From Papaver somniferum (Eukaryota > Streptophyta > Magnoliopsida > Ranunculales > Papaveraceae), in contig NC_039359.1 of NCBI RefSeq assembly GCF_003573695.1, positions 117,931,849-117,995,848 on the forward strand: a stretch of DNA of 64,000 bases, written 5' to 3'. A program made the position numbers and the translations under genes. The notes beneath the pieces were generated by a model that did not search any database, was not told where the DNA came from, and worked only from the letters and a program-made list of their open reading frames with translations. This document shows, in pieces, positions 24,753 to 34,531 of the stretch (the stretch's first letter is position 1; each line of letters starts with the position of its first letter).

Positions 24753-25452
24753 TCATTTATTGGAATGAGATTCAATAAACAAAGCATCTTCGAAATGCCT
24801 AAAAGGCTCTTTTCTCCACTTGGTATATGCGTCCTGAGCTTGATACATATTTCCTCTATATCTTGCGAGAAACTCGTTGTATTTGCGACATAATTTTATG
24901 AGCGCAATTGTTCGATTCGATACAAACTCATCCCCGTAATCCATTTTGTGTTTCTTGCACTTACCGTCCACAAACTTCAGCATATAAGGACCATCCGTAA
25001 CAAGACCCCAAAAAAGGTTTAAAGGGCGGTGATCTTCCGGGAGATCCGATACCATGTAGAAATTTTTAATCCATTCGGTTTCTTCCTCAATATCCGCTTT
25101 TATCTTCGCTTGTTTTACACGTTCGTATATCTCTTTAGTTTCTTTGAGATATTTTGCTTCTACTGCTGCCTCTTTTTCTTCTTCTCTTTTCCTTTTAAGT
25201 ATCTCTTCTTCCATTGTGGCAATTGACTTGGTGGTTTCTTCCTTCCTTCTAAGTTTTTCTTGTATAATGGTAATTGAGTTGGTGGTGGATGATAATTACT
25301 ATCAGAGTGGATAGTTTGTTCTTCTTAAGTTTTTCTTTTTCCATGGCAATGATGAAATCGGTAGTTGGTGATGGATTTGCCATTAGAGATATGTGTTGGA
25401 GCTTACTTTTTTTTTTTGAGGTATCAAGTGCAATGGGTGTATCCATTCCTTT
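24753..25452 (-). CDS. Lys/Glu-rich coiled-coil protein of unknown function
   Basis: The main frame (25,214-24,753) begins MEEEILKRKREEEKEAAVEA and continues charged and helical for about 50 residues, then changes to a more mixed region (DLPEDHRPLNLFWGLV, YMLKFVDGKCKKHKMDYG) ending at a stop. Upstream, another frame from an ATG at 25,452 (MDTPIALDTSKKKSKLQH) appears to be the true N-terminus, with a frameshift near 25,300; a related stretch (TNSITIIQEKLRRKEETTKS) leads directly into MEEEIL. So the full gene would give about 230 residues and is probably damaged by one shift. I recognise no family. Coiled coils usually mediate protein-protein contact. Motif clusters lie on both sides. Confidence 0.5.
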
Positions 25453-25489
25453 AAATAGATGAGGACACAACGGTTTTTTTCCACTTTAT

Positions 25490-25770
25490 CATTCCGGCAT
25501 TGTCAGTAACCTAAAATACGCGCCGGCAGTTCCCTTTACTGGTTTACGGTTTAAAAAAATAGTCGTTGGGCATTGAACTATGGTTAAACATAATGCCGAC
25601 AACAACTGCCGGCATGGAGTCGTGTATAAAATCAATGCCGGAATAAGGTTTATTGTACACAGAAACCATAACATTTTGACACTCCATCCCGGCATAGAGT
25701 TATATATAAGATCTACGCCGGCATGGTAACGACATTGAATTATGTTAACATAGTATGTCGGAACTATAAT
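25490..25770. repeat. Motif cluster 5
   Basis: Motifs such as CATTCCGGCATTGTCAG, GCGCCGGCAGTTCC, ACTGCCGGCATGGAG, AATGCCGGAATAAGG, ATCCCGGCATAGAG and ACGCCGGCATGGTAA recur every 30-50 bp between the coiled-coil gene promoter and the 3' end of Myb-like copy 1. Confidence 0.85.
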
Positions 25771-25789
25771 TTATTTCAAATGTAATCCT

Positions 25790-25890
25790 TGTCGCAGGAA
25801 GCACGGATGCACTTAGTACGTGCATCAAGCCTTTGAACCACTTGATGACCCAAGTGGACGAGTTATAGTCTCGTGAGGGTTTACATAGAG
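25790..25890 (-). ncRNA. Conserved three-hairpin segment, copy B (3' UTR of Myb-like copy 1)
   Basis: In plus coordinates three perfect stems follow one another: GATGCAC 25,806-25,812 with GTGCATC 25,820-25,826, CCACTTG 25,838-25,844 with CAAGTGG 25,851-25,857, and ACGAG 25,858-25,862 with CTCGT 25,870-25,874. The same layout is at 29,711 and 59,462. It lies 70-170 bp beyond the stop codon of the gene transcribed from the minus strand, so it should be part of the transcript. Confidence 0.55.
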
Positions 25891-25961
25891 ATATAACCAC
25901 AAAACCTTACCAAAAACTACCCTAACGACCTAACCATAAAACACTAAACTTATCAATCTTC

Positions 25962-26449
25962 TTACGAAGAATCCGTCTCCGATTCACCCAGTTGGTGGTA
26001 CTCTGTGACTTTGGTTACCATGTGGTTCACGTTTTCATCAAACATGAATGCTTCCCCCTTTTCCTGTAAGAAACGCGCTTTCACGGCTTCATGCTGACAA
26101 AACAACACACAAACTTAGTTTGTTACATAAAAATTGAAAAGAGTGGACTGTGTCGAATTAAAATTAAAAAGATACTTACGAGTTGTTGAGGGGACATTCT
26201 ATTGTTGGTAGCGTGCGCGATGCGGTGTTTGATTTTTAAAAACTCAACCACCACATCTAGGATGTTGTCGTGTCGTTGCTCGATTTGTTGAGAAGTTCTT
26301 CCTTTCGGGTTCCCATAATCCTGAGTAAATTTGTTAAAATTCTTCAACCACATGGAATCCCCATAACTGTTATCTATAGTTGAAGGATGAGTTTCGGCGT
26401 ACCATGCTTGGGTGATTGTTAAATCTTCCTAGGAGTCAAACGATGCCAT
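25962..26449 (-). pseudogene. Myb/trihelix-like gene, copy 1 (stop codon in exon 1)
   Basis: Two exons, 26,449-26,180 and 26,093-25,962, join with GT/AG borders. The product matches copy 2 (29,850-30,369): DLTITQAWYAET, NFNKFTQDYGNPKGRTSQQI and HDNILDVV, then after splicing HEAVKARFLQEKGEAFMFDE and an acidic end. This is the helix pattern of the Myb/trihelix-like DNA-binding proteins related to PIF/Harbinger ORF1 and plant NAM-associated proteins. Codon 7 is TAG where copy 2 has an Asn codon, so this copy starts only if a downstream Met is used. Clusters 5 and 6 flank it. Confidence 0.7.
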
Positions 26450-26599
26450 TTGTTGTATGTGGGAGTAGGTTCTATACTAATCTATTTATAGATGTCTCTT
26501 AGGGTTTAGGGTTTTATAAGAGTCTCAAGAACACACGAGTTTTGGTTCAAGTATGAGCTCTCTTTAAATAGAGAACAACCTCAACGGCTAGTTCTTTTT

Positions 26600-26825
26600 G
26601 AAATTAGAGGATCCCGACATTGTAGTTAGTATGGAACCGAATGCCGGTACCAAGTTACGGTGTTGACTACTATTCAATATTCATGTCGGTACTTGATCTT
26701 TTTTTACAAAGATTCGGCATAATCTGCAGTAAATGCCGGCATAGTATCAACACCAACATACAACGTCGATGTCCGCTACCGGCATTGCGTATATTTATGC
26801 GACCATGCCGGCATCTCGGAAATTC
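26600..26825. repeat. Motif cluster 6 between divergent genes
   Basis: Motifs (ATCCCGACATTG, ATGCCGGTACCAAG, ATGTCGGTACTTG, AATGCCGGCATAGTATC, CTACCGGCATTGC, CATGCCGGCATCTCGG) fill the spacer between the minus-strand Myb-like gene and the plus-strand GRF gene, so they could act on both promoters. Confidence 0.85.
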
Positions 26826-27006
26826 AACAAAAAAAAACGACTAGTTTTTTGAAAAATAAGACCGTTGGAGCTTCATTCTATATAATACCCCCCCATTCCT
26901 TTGGAAAAATTTACAGAAAGCACCCACCAAATAACAAAAATCCTTCTCTCAAGAAAGCAAGCCTCAAAAAATAGATCAAGCAACCACGGTTCTAGTTTCA
27001 CAAGTG

Positions 27007-27537
27007 ATGGGAGATTCATCAACAAGCTCTATTTGCAAACCACAATCAAGCTCTACCTGCAAAGTAAGGAGATTCAACATTACTAACAATATATAGAAAG
27101 TTAAAATCTTCTCTACTAGGACGTATCACTAATATAATCTTATCTTACAGACTCATCATTGCAGCTGTCAAATTTGCAAGTCACCTTCTCATCTAGCCAC
27201 GGATTGTCCTTTTATTAATTCGAAGTGTAGAAACTGTGATGGGACACGCCGGTTTTGGATTGCAAAAAATGATGATGCTAAAAATGGAAGAATGTTTCTA
27301 AGGTGTTTGAATCACCCAAAGTGCGATGAGTTTCAATGGTTTGACAAAGCTGTTGCAATAGCAGAATCAAGAGAAAACCACAAGGGCCAATGCAAGCCTA
27401 TTGATGGGTGTGATGGGTGTTATATGAAGGGAAAAGAATATGTTGAAAGAGAAGATGAACCAATGAGGATAGTCCTTGACACCGAACTCCCAGACGATGT
27501 CTTCGAAGATATTCACGAAAGGCTCAAAGGAACGTAA
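27007..27537 (+). CDS. Small CCHC zinc-knuckle plus GRF zinc-finger protein, intact
   Basis: Exons 27,007-27,063 and 27,151-27,537 join at a clean donor (AAAGTAAGG) and acceptor (CTTACAG) in phase 0, giving 147 residues with no break. Residues about 23-36 are a zinc knuckle (CQICKSPSHLATDC, C-x2-C-x4-H-x4-C). It runs into a GRF-type finger: CRNCDGTRRFWI, then GRMFLRCLNHPKCDEFQWFD with the terminal aromatic-Trp pair. A C-rich loop (CDGCYMKG) and acidic tail follow. GRF fingers bind single-stranded nucleic acid in repair proteins (for example topoisomerase 3-alpha, APE2), and short plant GRF proteins are common near transposons. It is the only gene of the composite element on the plus strand besides the transposase, and one of two still open. 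Start chosen as the first ATG giving a phase-compatible exon. Confidence 0.78.
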
Positions 27538-28138
27538 TTGTTGAAAAGGGATGGAAATAGATTATGAGATCATTTTGAACCAAAATTACTCCATTCCATG
27601 TTTTTTAGTATGTTTTAATTTAAAGTTTCAAATACAATGTAATATATTATCTATGAAAGAAATAAAAAGAGCATTCGTAATAGATCTATAATCAATCCCG
27701 GCATTGTAGTTATAAATTCTGAAGGGTTTACAGAGTGCCGACATGGATAGATATCTTAATTACCATGCTGATTTTCTGCAAAACTATCCAAGTTTAAAAA
27801 AATCAGAATTCCGACATGGATTCCTATAAATATTTCTATGCCGACACAGTTCAAAACCTATACAGGAACTTGGACCCTTTCATCCCCACTTTCCGACATG
27901 GTTTTATAGAAACATTTCAATGCCAGCATGGAATTTTAATAACGTATCTACGTCGGAAATATCTTCAACATAAACCAAACAACTGAATTGTGCTTAAATG
28001 TTCTTAATCCAGGTATCATAACCAAAAGTAAACCAAACCGCTAAAGAGTTCCTCATGAGGTACAAACAATAACAAGTTCGAAATTGTTCAAAACGTAACA
28101 ACCACCATCCAAATAAAGAAACACAACTAGAGAGTTCA
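27538..28138. repeat. Motif cluster 7 and spacer
   Basis: Between the 3' ends of the GRF gene and PMD copy 2, motifs AATCCCGGCATTGTAG, GTGCCGACATGG, ATTCCGACATGG, TATGCCGACACAG, TTTCCGACATGG and AATGCCAGCATGG occur at 27,698-27,960. They are more drifted than in clusters 3-6. The rest is AT-rich with no coding signal. Confidence 0.75.
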
Positions 28139-29083
28139 TCACTTGTTCTTTTTCTTCTTGGCGAGCACCTTCCTCGTTTCCCCGAACAAAGATTTTGCAC
28201 TTGGGTCTTCAATTTTATCAAGTTTTTCCTCGACTTTCTTCATTTCTTCAAGGGATATCACCTCTCCTTTCTCGTACTTGTCACCAAACATCTTCTTCAA
28301 CTTGCCAAGCCGACGTCGCTAGTTTTATACATCCAACACATAATTAGTATATATATGCTAATATAAGATTATGTGTACATTAATTGACTAATCAATTAAC
28401 AATACTTACTAGAAATCCAACGGTCTTCTGAAGTTCAGCCATCGTAGGTGGTGCCTTTGTAGGAGTTGGAGCGGGAAGGTTTTTCTGGGGTGGAACTTCG
28501 ACGTCGTCCGGGCGCACAACAAAAGGATGTGACATTTCCAGGTAATAAAACATGTAGTCGGGGTGGGCTTCATCACCGTTTTATGCAAGCTCCCAGTTAC
28601 TAATATCTACCAAACGACGTGGTTCCCTGTCCCTCCAATGTGTTGGTTCTGGAATTAGATCATACTCTACCCTAAACTTCAGCTTAGTTGAAAAGCTCAG
28701 AGGACGGTCAATTGCATACCTTTCAAAAGAGGATGTCTCGGGATAAGGTAATTGCTTATATCCAAGTTCCCGCATGACACGTCGGGGATCAGCCATAACG
28801 TATCCCTTTGGGTGGAACAACGGTCCATTGTAAAATGCAACGTTATTATACCTCAAAATTTGGTGGTTCTCTCTAGCCTCCTTGTAAGGGTCAAACACAA
28901 CCTCTTTGGTAGTCATCGCGTCCAGAGACAATCTCTTATTTGTCAATCGACGATTATTATCGGGCTTCGGAATATTGTTGAACTCGTATCTCTTAACTCT
29001 ATGCTCCTCGGGTTCGGAAAGGTTTTTGACTTCAAGAAGGGGTATTTTGTGAACAATGTTGGGAAGTGTTCATAAGCCCTCAC
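28139..29083 (-). pseudogene. PMD gene, copy 2, C-terminal part only
   Basis: Exon 29,083 to about 28,410 follows an acceptor (GGTATAG) and reads VRAYEHFPTLFTKY, then VVFDPYKEARENHQILRYNN, VAFYNGPLFHPKGYVM and HWRDREPRRLVDISNWELA. The equivalents in copy 1 are VWAYEHFPTLFTRH and VSFYNGPLFHPKGFVM. A stop at 28,580-28,582 interrupts the tail, and there is a small shift near 28,990. The last exon (about 28,320-28,139) encodes a basic/acidic coil, LGKLKKMFGDKYEKGEVIS, ending KKKKNK, parallel to the last exon of copy 1. The exon with the PMD signature helices is missing upstream of 29,085, so this copy is truncated by deletion. Confidence 0.75.
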
Positions 29084-29364
29084 CTATACCAATGTGGAAT
29101 GATACATATAAGAAGCAATAAATTTTATTTCTAAGTTCATAATAAGGGTACATGTGAACAATATGAATTTAAGTTATGAAATTTTGTTTTTGATTGAACT
29201 TATGTGGGAAGATTTTTGATGAAAAAAATTTGTTTAAAGAATATTTTTTGCAACGGAAATGAAAGCACGCTACCCAAATACTTCTAAAAAGGGGATTGCA
29301 AAGCTCTTGTAAGAAATCATACTTAAAATTAAAGAAGAAATCGACACTTTCAGTTCTGAAAGTA

Positions 29365-29625
29365 TGAAAAGTCGGCAGGGTCGACTAATGAACACCATGC
29401 CGACTAAGGTTGGCCGGCATGCTTGTCTCTAAAAAACAATGTCGATTGTATTATATTTGAGACACAGGAGATTGTGTTAAAGCCTCACTAGTCGGCATCT
29501 TATTGATTTATTACCTTACCGGTTATCCCAAAGTCGGAATCTAATTAATTTCTCACCTTGTCGGCCAAGGTATAGTTGGTAAGGTAATAATGTTACTACC
29601 TTGCTGACATTTGGCTATACACAAA
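29365..29625. repeat. Motif cluster 8: transition to GTCGGCAGGGTCG type
   Basis: The first motif here (AGTCGGCAGGGTCGAC at about 29,372) is the second dialect, yet a CCGGCATG copy (near 29,414) is still present. Others are TCGGCATCTTATT, CTTACCGGTTATCC, CTTGTCGGCCAAGG and CTTGCTGACATTTGG. No coding signal is seen between 29,085 and 29,710. Confidence 0.75.
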
Positions 29626-29710
29626 AGAAAATAGATTCTTGAAAGCTGTAATTTACTTTATTCATGCAATTTTTGCTACTACATTGATTGAAACATAAAA
29701 TCCAACTCTT

Positions 29711-29810
29711 TGTCGTAGGAATAACGAATGCACTTAGCACGTGCATCAAGCCTTTGAACCCGTAGGCAACCCTAGTGGACGAGTTATAGTCTCGTGAGTG
29801 TTTACATAGA
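29711..29810 (-). ncRNA. Conserved three-hairpin segment, copy C (3' UTR of Myb-like copy 2)
   Basis: Hairpin 1 (ATGCAC 29,728-29,733 with GTGCAT 29,741-29,746) and hairpin 3 (ACGAG/CTCGT around 29,779-29,795) are kept. Hairpin 2 is weakened to an outer CC/GG and inner TAGG/CCTA pairing. It lies about 40-140 bp beyond the stop codon of the intact Myb-like gene. Confidence 0.55.
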
Positions 29811-29849
29811 AATCTACCCACAAAACCTATATAAAAACTTTTAAAACCG

Positions 29850-30369
29850 TCAATCTTCGTCGGAGGAATCCGATTCCGATTCACCCACCATCATCTCCGG
29901 GGCATACTCCGGAATCTTGGATACCATGAAGTGATAGCTTGCATCAAATTCGAATGCTTCCCCCTTTTCCTCCAAGTAATGCGCTTTAGCGACTTCATGC
30001 TACAAAACAAAACACAAACTTACTTTGTTAGTGGTTTTTATTAGGAAGATCAAACAACATGGATTACGTAAAATAAACCACAAAAATACTTACAAATTGT
30101 TCAATGGACAAGTTAAAGTGGATAGCGTTCAAAATCTGATGTTGGATAGCTAAATAAGCAAGTATCACATTTTCGATGACTATGTGCCTATCATGGATTT
30201 GTTGAACACTTCTTCCATTCGGATTCCCAAATTCTTGACTATATTTGTTATATACTTTTGCCCAAAAGGTTTCGGCATCTACCCTTATGGAGGACTGATT
30301 TCTAACTCGAGTTTCGGCGTACCATGCTTTGGTGATGGATAGATCTTCATTTGAATCAATTGATGCCAT
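29850..30369 (-). CDS. Myb/trihelix-like DNA-binding protein, copy 2, intact
   Basis: Exons 30,369-30,094 and 29,999-29,850 (donor TTTGTAAGT, acceptor TTGTAG) join in phase 0 for 141 residues without a break. The N-terminal half has the helix pattern of Myb/trihelix-like proteins related to PIF/Harbinger ORF1: DLSITKAWYAET, TFWAKVYNKYSQEFGNPNGR, VQQIHDRHIVIENVI. The second exon encodes HEVAKAHYLEEKGEAFEFDA and an acidic tail GESESDSSDED. Such proteins bind DNA and can bring transposases to element ends. Here the linked transposase is a MULE, which is an unusual partner; a captured host gene is the alternative. Cluster 9 lies upstream, the hairpin segment downstream. ATG chosen as first in frame and matching copy 1. 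Confidence 0.75.
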
Positions 30370-30554
30370 TGTTGTATGTAGAGGTATTGAGAGATTTAGA
30401 GAGATTAGATTATGATATGAGCTTTGGAGAGTATATGCAAATAGGTGTGTGTTGTTTTGTAGAGAGAACTAGTGTATTTATAGGATGGTTCCCAAATTTG
30501 GATGTTAGGGTAGTCAATCAATGCAGTTGTACTTGCAAAAATTTGAATTTTGAA

Positions 30555-30995
30555 CTCGCCGGTAAGGTTACTGTTTCCACAGTATGCCGACTAACATACC
30601 GTCGGCAGGGTCGTAATTTTCTTACCCTGCAGACTATAACAATTTTCATACACAGGAAATGTCATAATCTGCTGCATATGGTCTGCAAGGTATTTGTTTA
30701 TTACAATACCGACTGTTATACCGTCGGTAGGGTCGTAATTTTTTCACCTTGCCGATTTTATGATTTTTGTAACACAGGAGAAGGTCATTTTCTGTTGCAT
30801 ATAGTCGGCAGGGTCGATAATTCATTTGATTGCCGACTGTTATACCGTCGACAAGGTATTAATTTTTTTACCTTGCCGACCCTGGTAACTACACCATTTC
30901 TGTTGTCAGGGCCGGCAGTCTTTCAGTTCACAACCTTTCCCCTGGTTTAGTCGGCACTGTAACTTAACAAAACATTCACTCAAGACCCTGTCGGC
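30555..30995. repeat. Motif cluster 9 (GTCGGCAGGGTCG type) upstream of Myb-like copy 2
   Basis: Examples are CCGTCGGCAGGGTCGTAATT (30,599), CCGTCGGTAGGGTCGTAATT (30,729), AGTCGGCAGGGTCG (30,802), CCTTGCCGACCCTGG (30,874) and GGCCGGCAGTC (30,909). ACCTTGCCGAC is the same motif inverted. The 30,996-31,150 remainder is AT-rich with nothing recognised. Confidence 0.85.
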
Positions 30996-31162
30996 TGAAT
31001 TATTGAAACTTAACATAACTAAACAAACCATTCATTCAACAACTAGAAATCCAACATTTGTCCAAAATAAGAAAACATATGTCCCATAATCCTTAAAAAA
31101 ACATTTGTCCAACCATTAACCAACATTTGTCTACCACATAAAGAAATAAACTAGAAATGCAT

Positions 31163-34100
31163 TCATTCACGACCACAACCACTACCACGACCCCGTTTAT
31201 CATTTTCACGACCACCACCACTACCACTACCACAACCACCACCACCACGGGTACGAGGCCTATTTTTTCAGTATTCCTCTTGGCTTGTGCTTCCCTCTTT
31301 AGTTCAGCATTAGCTTGCTGGAACATTTCAGTGGAATCTTCATTGTCAACATTGCTAGCATAGTCAATGTGCTTAGTTTTCTCTTCAATCGACAAAGGCT
31401 CTCCTCTTTCTCTCGCGCAACACATCATCTTCACAAGGGTCTTCAAATGCTCCTTCTATTTTCAATTACACAAAAAATAATTAATGGAATGATTCGATAA
31501 TGTAATCATAAAACAATAAGAGCAAGTCTAAAATACTTACAAAGTTCTTAAGACTTGTTGTTGGGTCTTTCGGTGGCATCTTCCTCTTACGAGCCGGTTA
31601 TTCAACATTATCTTCCCTACCCACAATAGGACGAGAAAAATCCAAGTACCACGACATGTAATCTTCATGATCTTCATAACCCTCGGTCACCTCGTCCAAA
31701 AGACTCGTATCGATTTTACGGTCACTTTTATCGTCCCAATGAGAAATCACTGGTGGTGGAGCGTAACGGACGTCAATACTTTTTTGGGACGTGCTGCACT
31801 CCTCCCTTACCACTTTAAAGAACGGATCATCACCGAGATGAGGTACTTCTTGGATGTAACCCACTTGTCGCAAAACCCGTTGTGGATCGTACATTGAAAA
31901 TCCTTAGGGGTAAAACAAGGGACTGTAGTATAATGCAACATCATCTCTCATTTTGATTATACCTTCATTTCCATTATCTCGATAAGGATCAAATATTACC
32001 CCATCCTCAGTCATTTTGTCCAAGGCGACTCGCATGTAGATAAGCTGTTGTGGCGTATCCTTATCCTGAGCACCAGTAAAACTGTATCGTTGTCCTCTTG
32101 GCTTGTGACTCGCAAGCTTAGTGTTCACTTTGATGTGGGGGTTGTCTTTCACCAAAGAAGGGAAGTGCTCATACACCCAAACCTATGCATACACAAAGTT
32201 TAATAAGAATCTTATCTTATAAGCATTTTGCAAATATAAATGATTTAGACAATTGGATTACCTGGAAGAGACATAGATTTCCGTTAACTTGTTTAGTCAG
32301 TGCCGTTGAACCCTTTGTCAACTCTGCATTCAAGAAGGCAACCACCACAATACCCCAAGAATACATATGCATCTCATGAAAGGGATGCAATAGTTGAAGA
32401 TACGTAGCGTCGACCAAGCTTCAGAACTGTCGGGGAAGATACAGTTTCCCAAGATGTATAGCAAATAAGCTGACGCAGTAGCATTGATTTGCACCGTGGA
32501 CACACTTCCTTCGTCATCAAAGATTTTCTGGGTCCCAGAGTATGTGTCCCGCAACATCTTCAGATTTAACTTCCTTCTTATATAACCATCCTTCTTCACA
32601 ATCAAAGACTTGGACTGCTTCTCATCCAAATCGAACAAGATCTTGGTCAATTTGAAAAAAAAATCCCAAGAAATGCCTTCTTCGTAGCCATCACTGATTG
32701 CTTTTCCCTCAACCTCGAGGCCTAGAATTTGATGAGCATCATCGGGAATTACCGCCATCTCACCGAATGGGAATAACATTGTATCAGTCTCTCCGTAGAA
32801 CCTCTCACATAATGCAGATACGGTAACTTTGTCATACTCAACAATCGAACTCTCCACCGTAGGCCACAACCCGGAGTTCTTGACAATCGATTGCACCTCA
32901 GCACATTCTTTGTCAAGTGGCCATAACGTCATCATAGTGCTTGAAGCTTGGTGCCTCAAAAGACGGATGACACGCTTGTGATCCTAAGTACCAAAAACAC
33001 AAAATTAAAACAAATACAAACACTTGAAGCAAATTTAAGATAGATAAATAGATAGATACACTTATATAAAAACAAAGTTTTATTGAGATTACTTACGATC
33101 GCACCATGGATTTCACGTGCCCATGAGTCTTTGTATCCAAAAAGAACATGTCCACCAACTTCTGGGGTCCCTAGTGGAGGCTGACCTGGTTTCAGTGTGA
33201 TCTTCAAGTGAGGGGGAAGCATGTGGGAATCAGTTGGTTTAGTGATAACCCTCTTCGGTCTTCCGATTGCGTATGCAGTTGCAGTTCCAGTTGCAACTTG
33301 AGTTTGTTGATCATTACCAGTTTTTCTCCACCTTCTTCTTCTTCTTGCTCTTCAACAATTTCACGTTGTCCATCATTATCTTTATCACCATCACCATTAC
33401 CTCCTCCAACAGGTGGTATGTCTTGATCATCATCATCATGCTCGTCAGCTCCTCCAGCAGACGGAGTACTTTCAACACCAGCTGATTCATCTGAATCACT
33501 GGGTTCCGTTGAGCGGAGTTCTTTCAACACCATCATGATCATTACCTCTTCTACCAGATGGAATTGATTGGTCTTCATCTGGAGTTTCATATGAATCACT
33601 GGGTTTCGTTGGTGGTTGAGAATCATTCCGTTCACGGATCTTGAGCGTTCCCCGCTGAATGTCGCTCGATGTGTTGCAGTCAAGAGTTTGTCACTAACAC
33701 GAGGAGGTCTTGAAGGAGGAGTAACATTTTTATTCTTTCCCTTTTGCAACCTAAACAAGAACAAATTAAAAAAAAAAAATCAATAGTCGGCAGGGTCGAC
33801 AAGTATAAACTACGCCGGCTAAACAATAGTCGGCAGGGTCGATAACTGTAATCTATGTCGGCTAAACAATAGTCGGTAGGGTCTTATTCAACTAACCTGC
33901 CGGATTATAACAACTCTGAACACAGTAGATATAAGGATTTTCCAAATAATTAGTTGGCAGGGTCTATAACCCATACAATGTCGGCGAAATTGCAGCTGGC
34001 AGGGTGGTATTCAAATACCATGCCGACCTTTATGACTTTAGGCATCATGAGACACCAAAATTTTTCAAAACACACCGCCGGTAGGGTAAAAATTTAAAAC

Positions 34101-34531
34101 CCAGCGACTGTAAGAAACATATATCGCCGACAAGGTATTAAGGTTGAATACCTTGCCGACCCTGTAAAAAGCAATTACAGATATTAACAGCCGGCATGAT
34201 ATTCAACCTAAGAGCTTGTCGACTAACCCTACATATGAAAAGTCGTCAGGGTCGACAATCAGAGACCCTGCCGGCTAAATAACTGCAGATTCACAAATTT
34301 GATTTTTCTGACCTAATTTGACATGCAAACATAAAATTGAAGTACTAGAGTGAGTTTAAGTAAGCCCTTACTTTCTCAATCGCGCCATTTCTTCGGGTTC
34401 AGTGGCGTTGATCTCTTCTTCTTCGACAGTTTTTTTACTCAGTTTGTGTTGAATAAATTTGCAATTCCAGGGTTGTATCGATTAGGTTTTCTATTTGTTT
34501 GTTTCATACGACTAGCCCTCGGCGGTTCCAT
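31163..34531 (-). pseudogene. PMD gene, copy 3, with RGG-like glycine tail
   Basis: First exon 34,531-34,372 (MEPPRASRMKQTNRKPNRYN, one indel), second about 33,757-33,096 (acidic, many Asp/Glu; ends WAREIHGAI, internal shift near 33,220), third about 32,984-32,262 (MMTLWPLDKECAEVQSIV, FPFGEMAVIPDDAHQILGLE, SAYLLYILGNCIFPD, then a shift near 32,412 into the HMYSWGIVVVAFLNAELTKG frame), fourth 32,183 to about 31,541 (VWVYEHFPSLVKDN, LYYSPLFYP, then a stop at 31,904 where copies 1 and 2 have Lys). The last exon ends in a Gly/Arg/Ser run (RTRGGGGCGSGSGGGRE) out of frame by one base. RGG tails bind RNA in other proteins. Intron 1 holds motif cluster 10. Confidence 0.78.
33780..34285. repeat. Motif cluster 10 (GTCGGCAGGGTCG type) in PMD3 intron 1
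   Basis: About fifteen motifs, for example AGTCGGCAGGGTCGACAAG (33,786), AGTCGGCAGGGTCGATAAC (33,828), AGTCGGTAGGGTC (33,870), CCTTGCCGACCCTG (34,153) and GACCCTGCCGGC (34,261). The position in intron 1 matches clusters 1 and 3. Confidence 0.87.

Noticed and set aside
25790..25890. Three-hairpin segment as a hammerhead ribozyme
   Set aside because: A CTTGATGA string is present in one copy, but the CUGANGA and GAAA core elements are not arranged around the stems and are not conserved in the other two copies.
14620..28000. GCCGGCATGGTC-like motifs resemble the first bases of the hepatitis delta ribozyme
   Set aside because: Only the first about 12 bases agree; the later paired segments and catalytic core are absent in every copy, and motifs occur in both orientations. 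Chance similarity.
31093..31446. Minus-strand frame with a long poly-valine run
   Set aside because: The valine run is the out-of-frame reading of the Gly/Arg-rich C-terminus of PMD copy 3; the shift is a single base.
33208..33485. Ser-rich plus-strand frames
   Set aside because: Antisense shadows of the Asp/Glu-rich exon of PMD copy 3.
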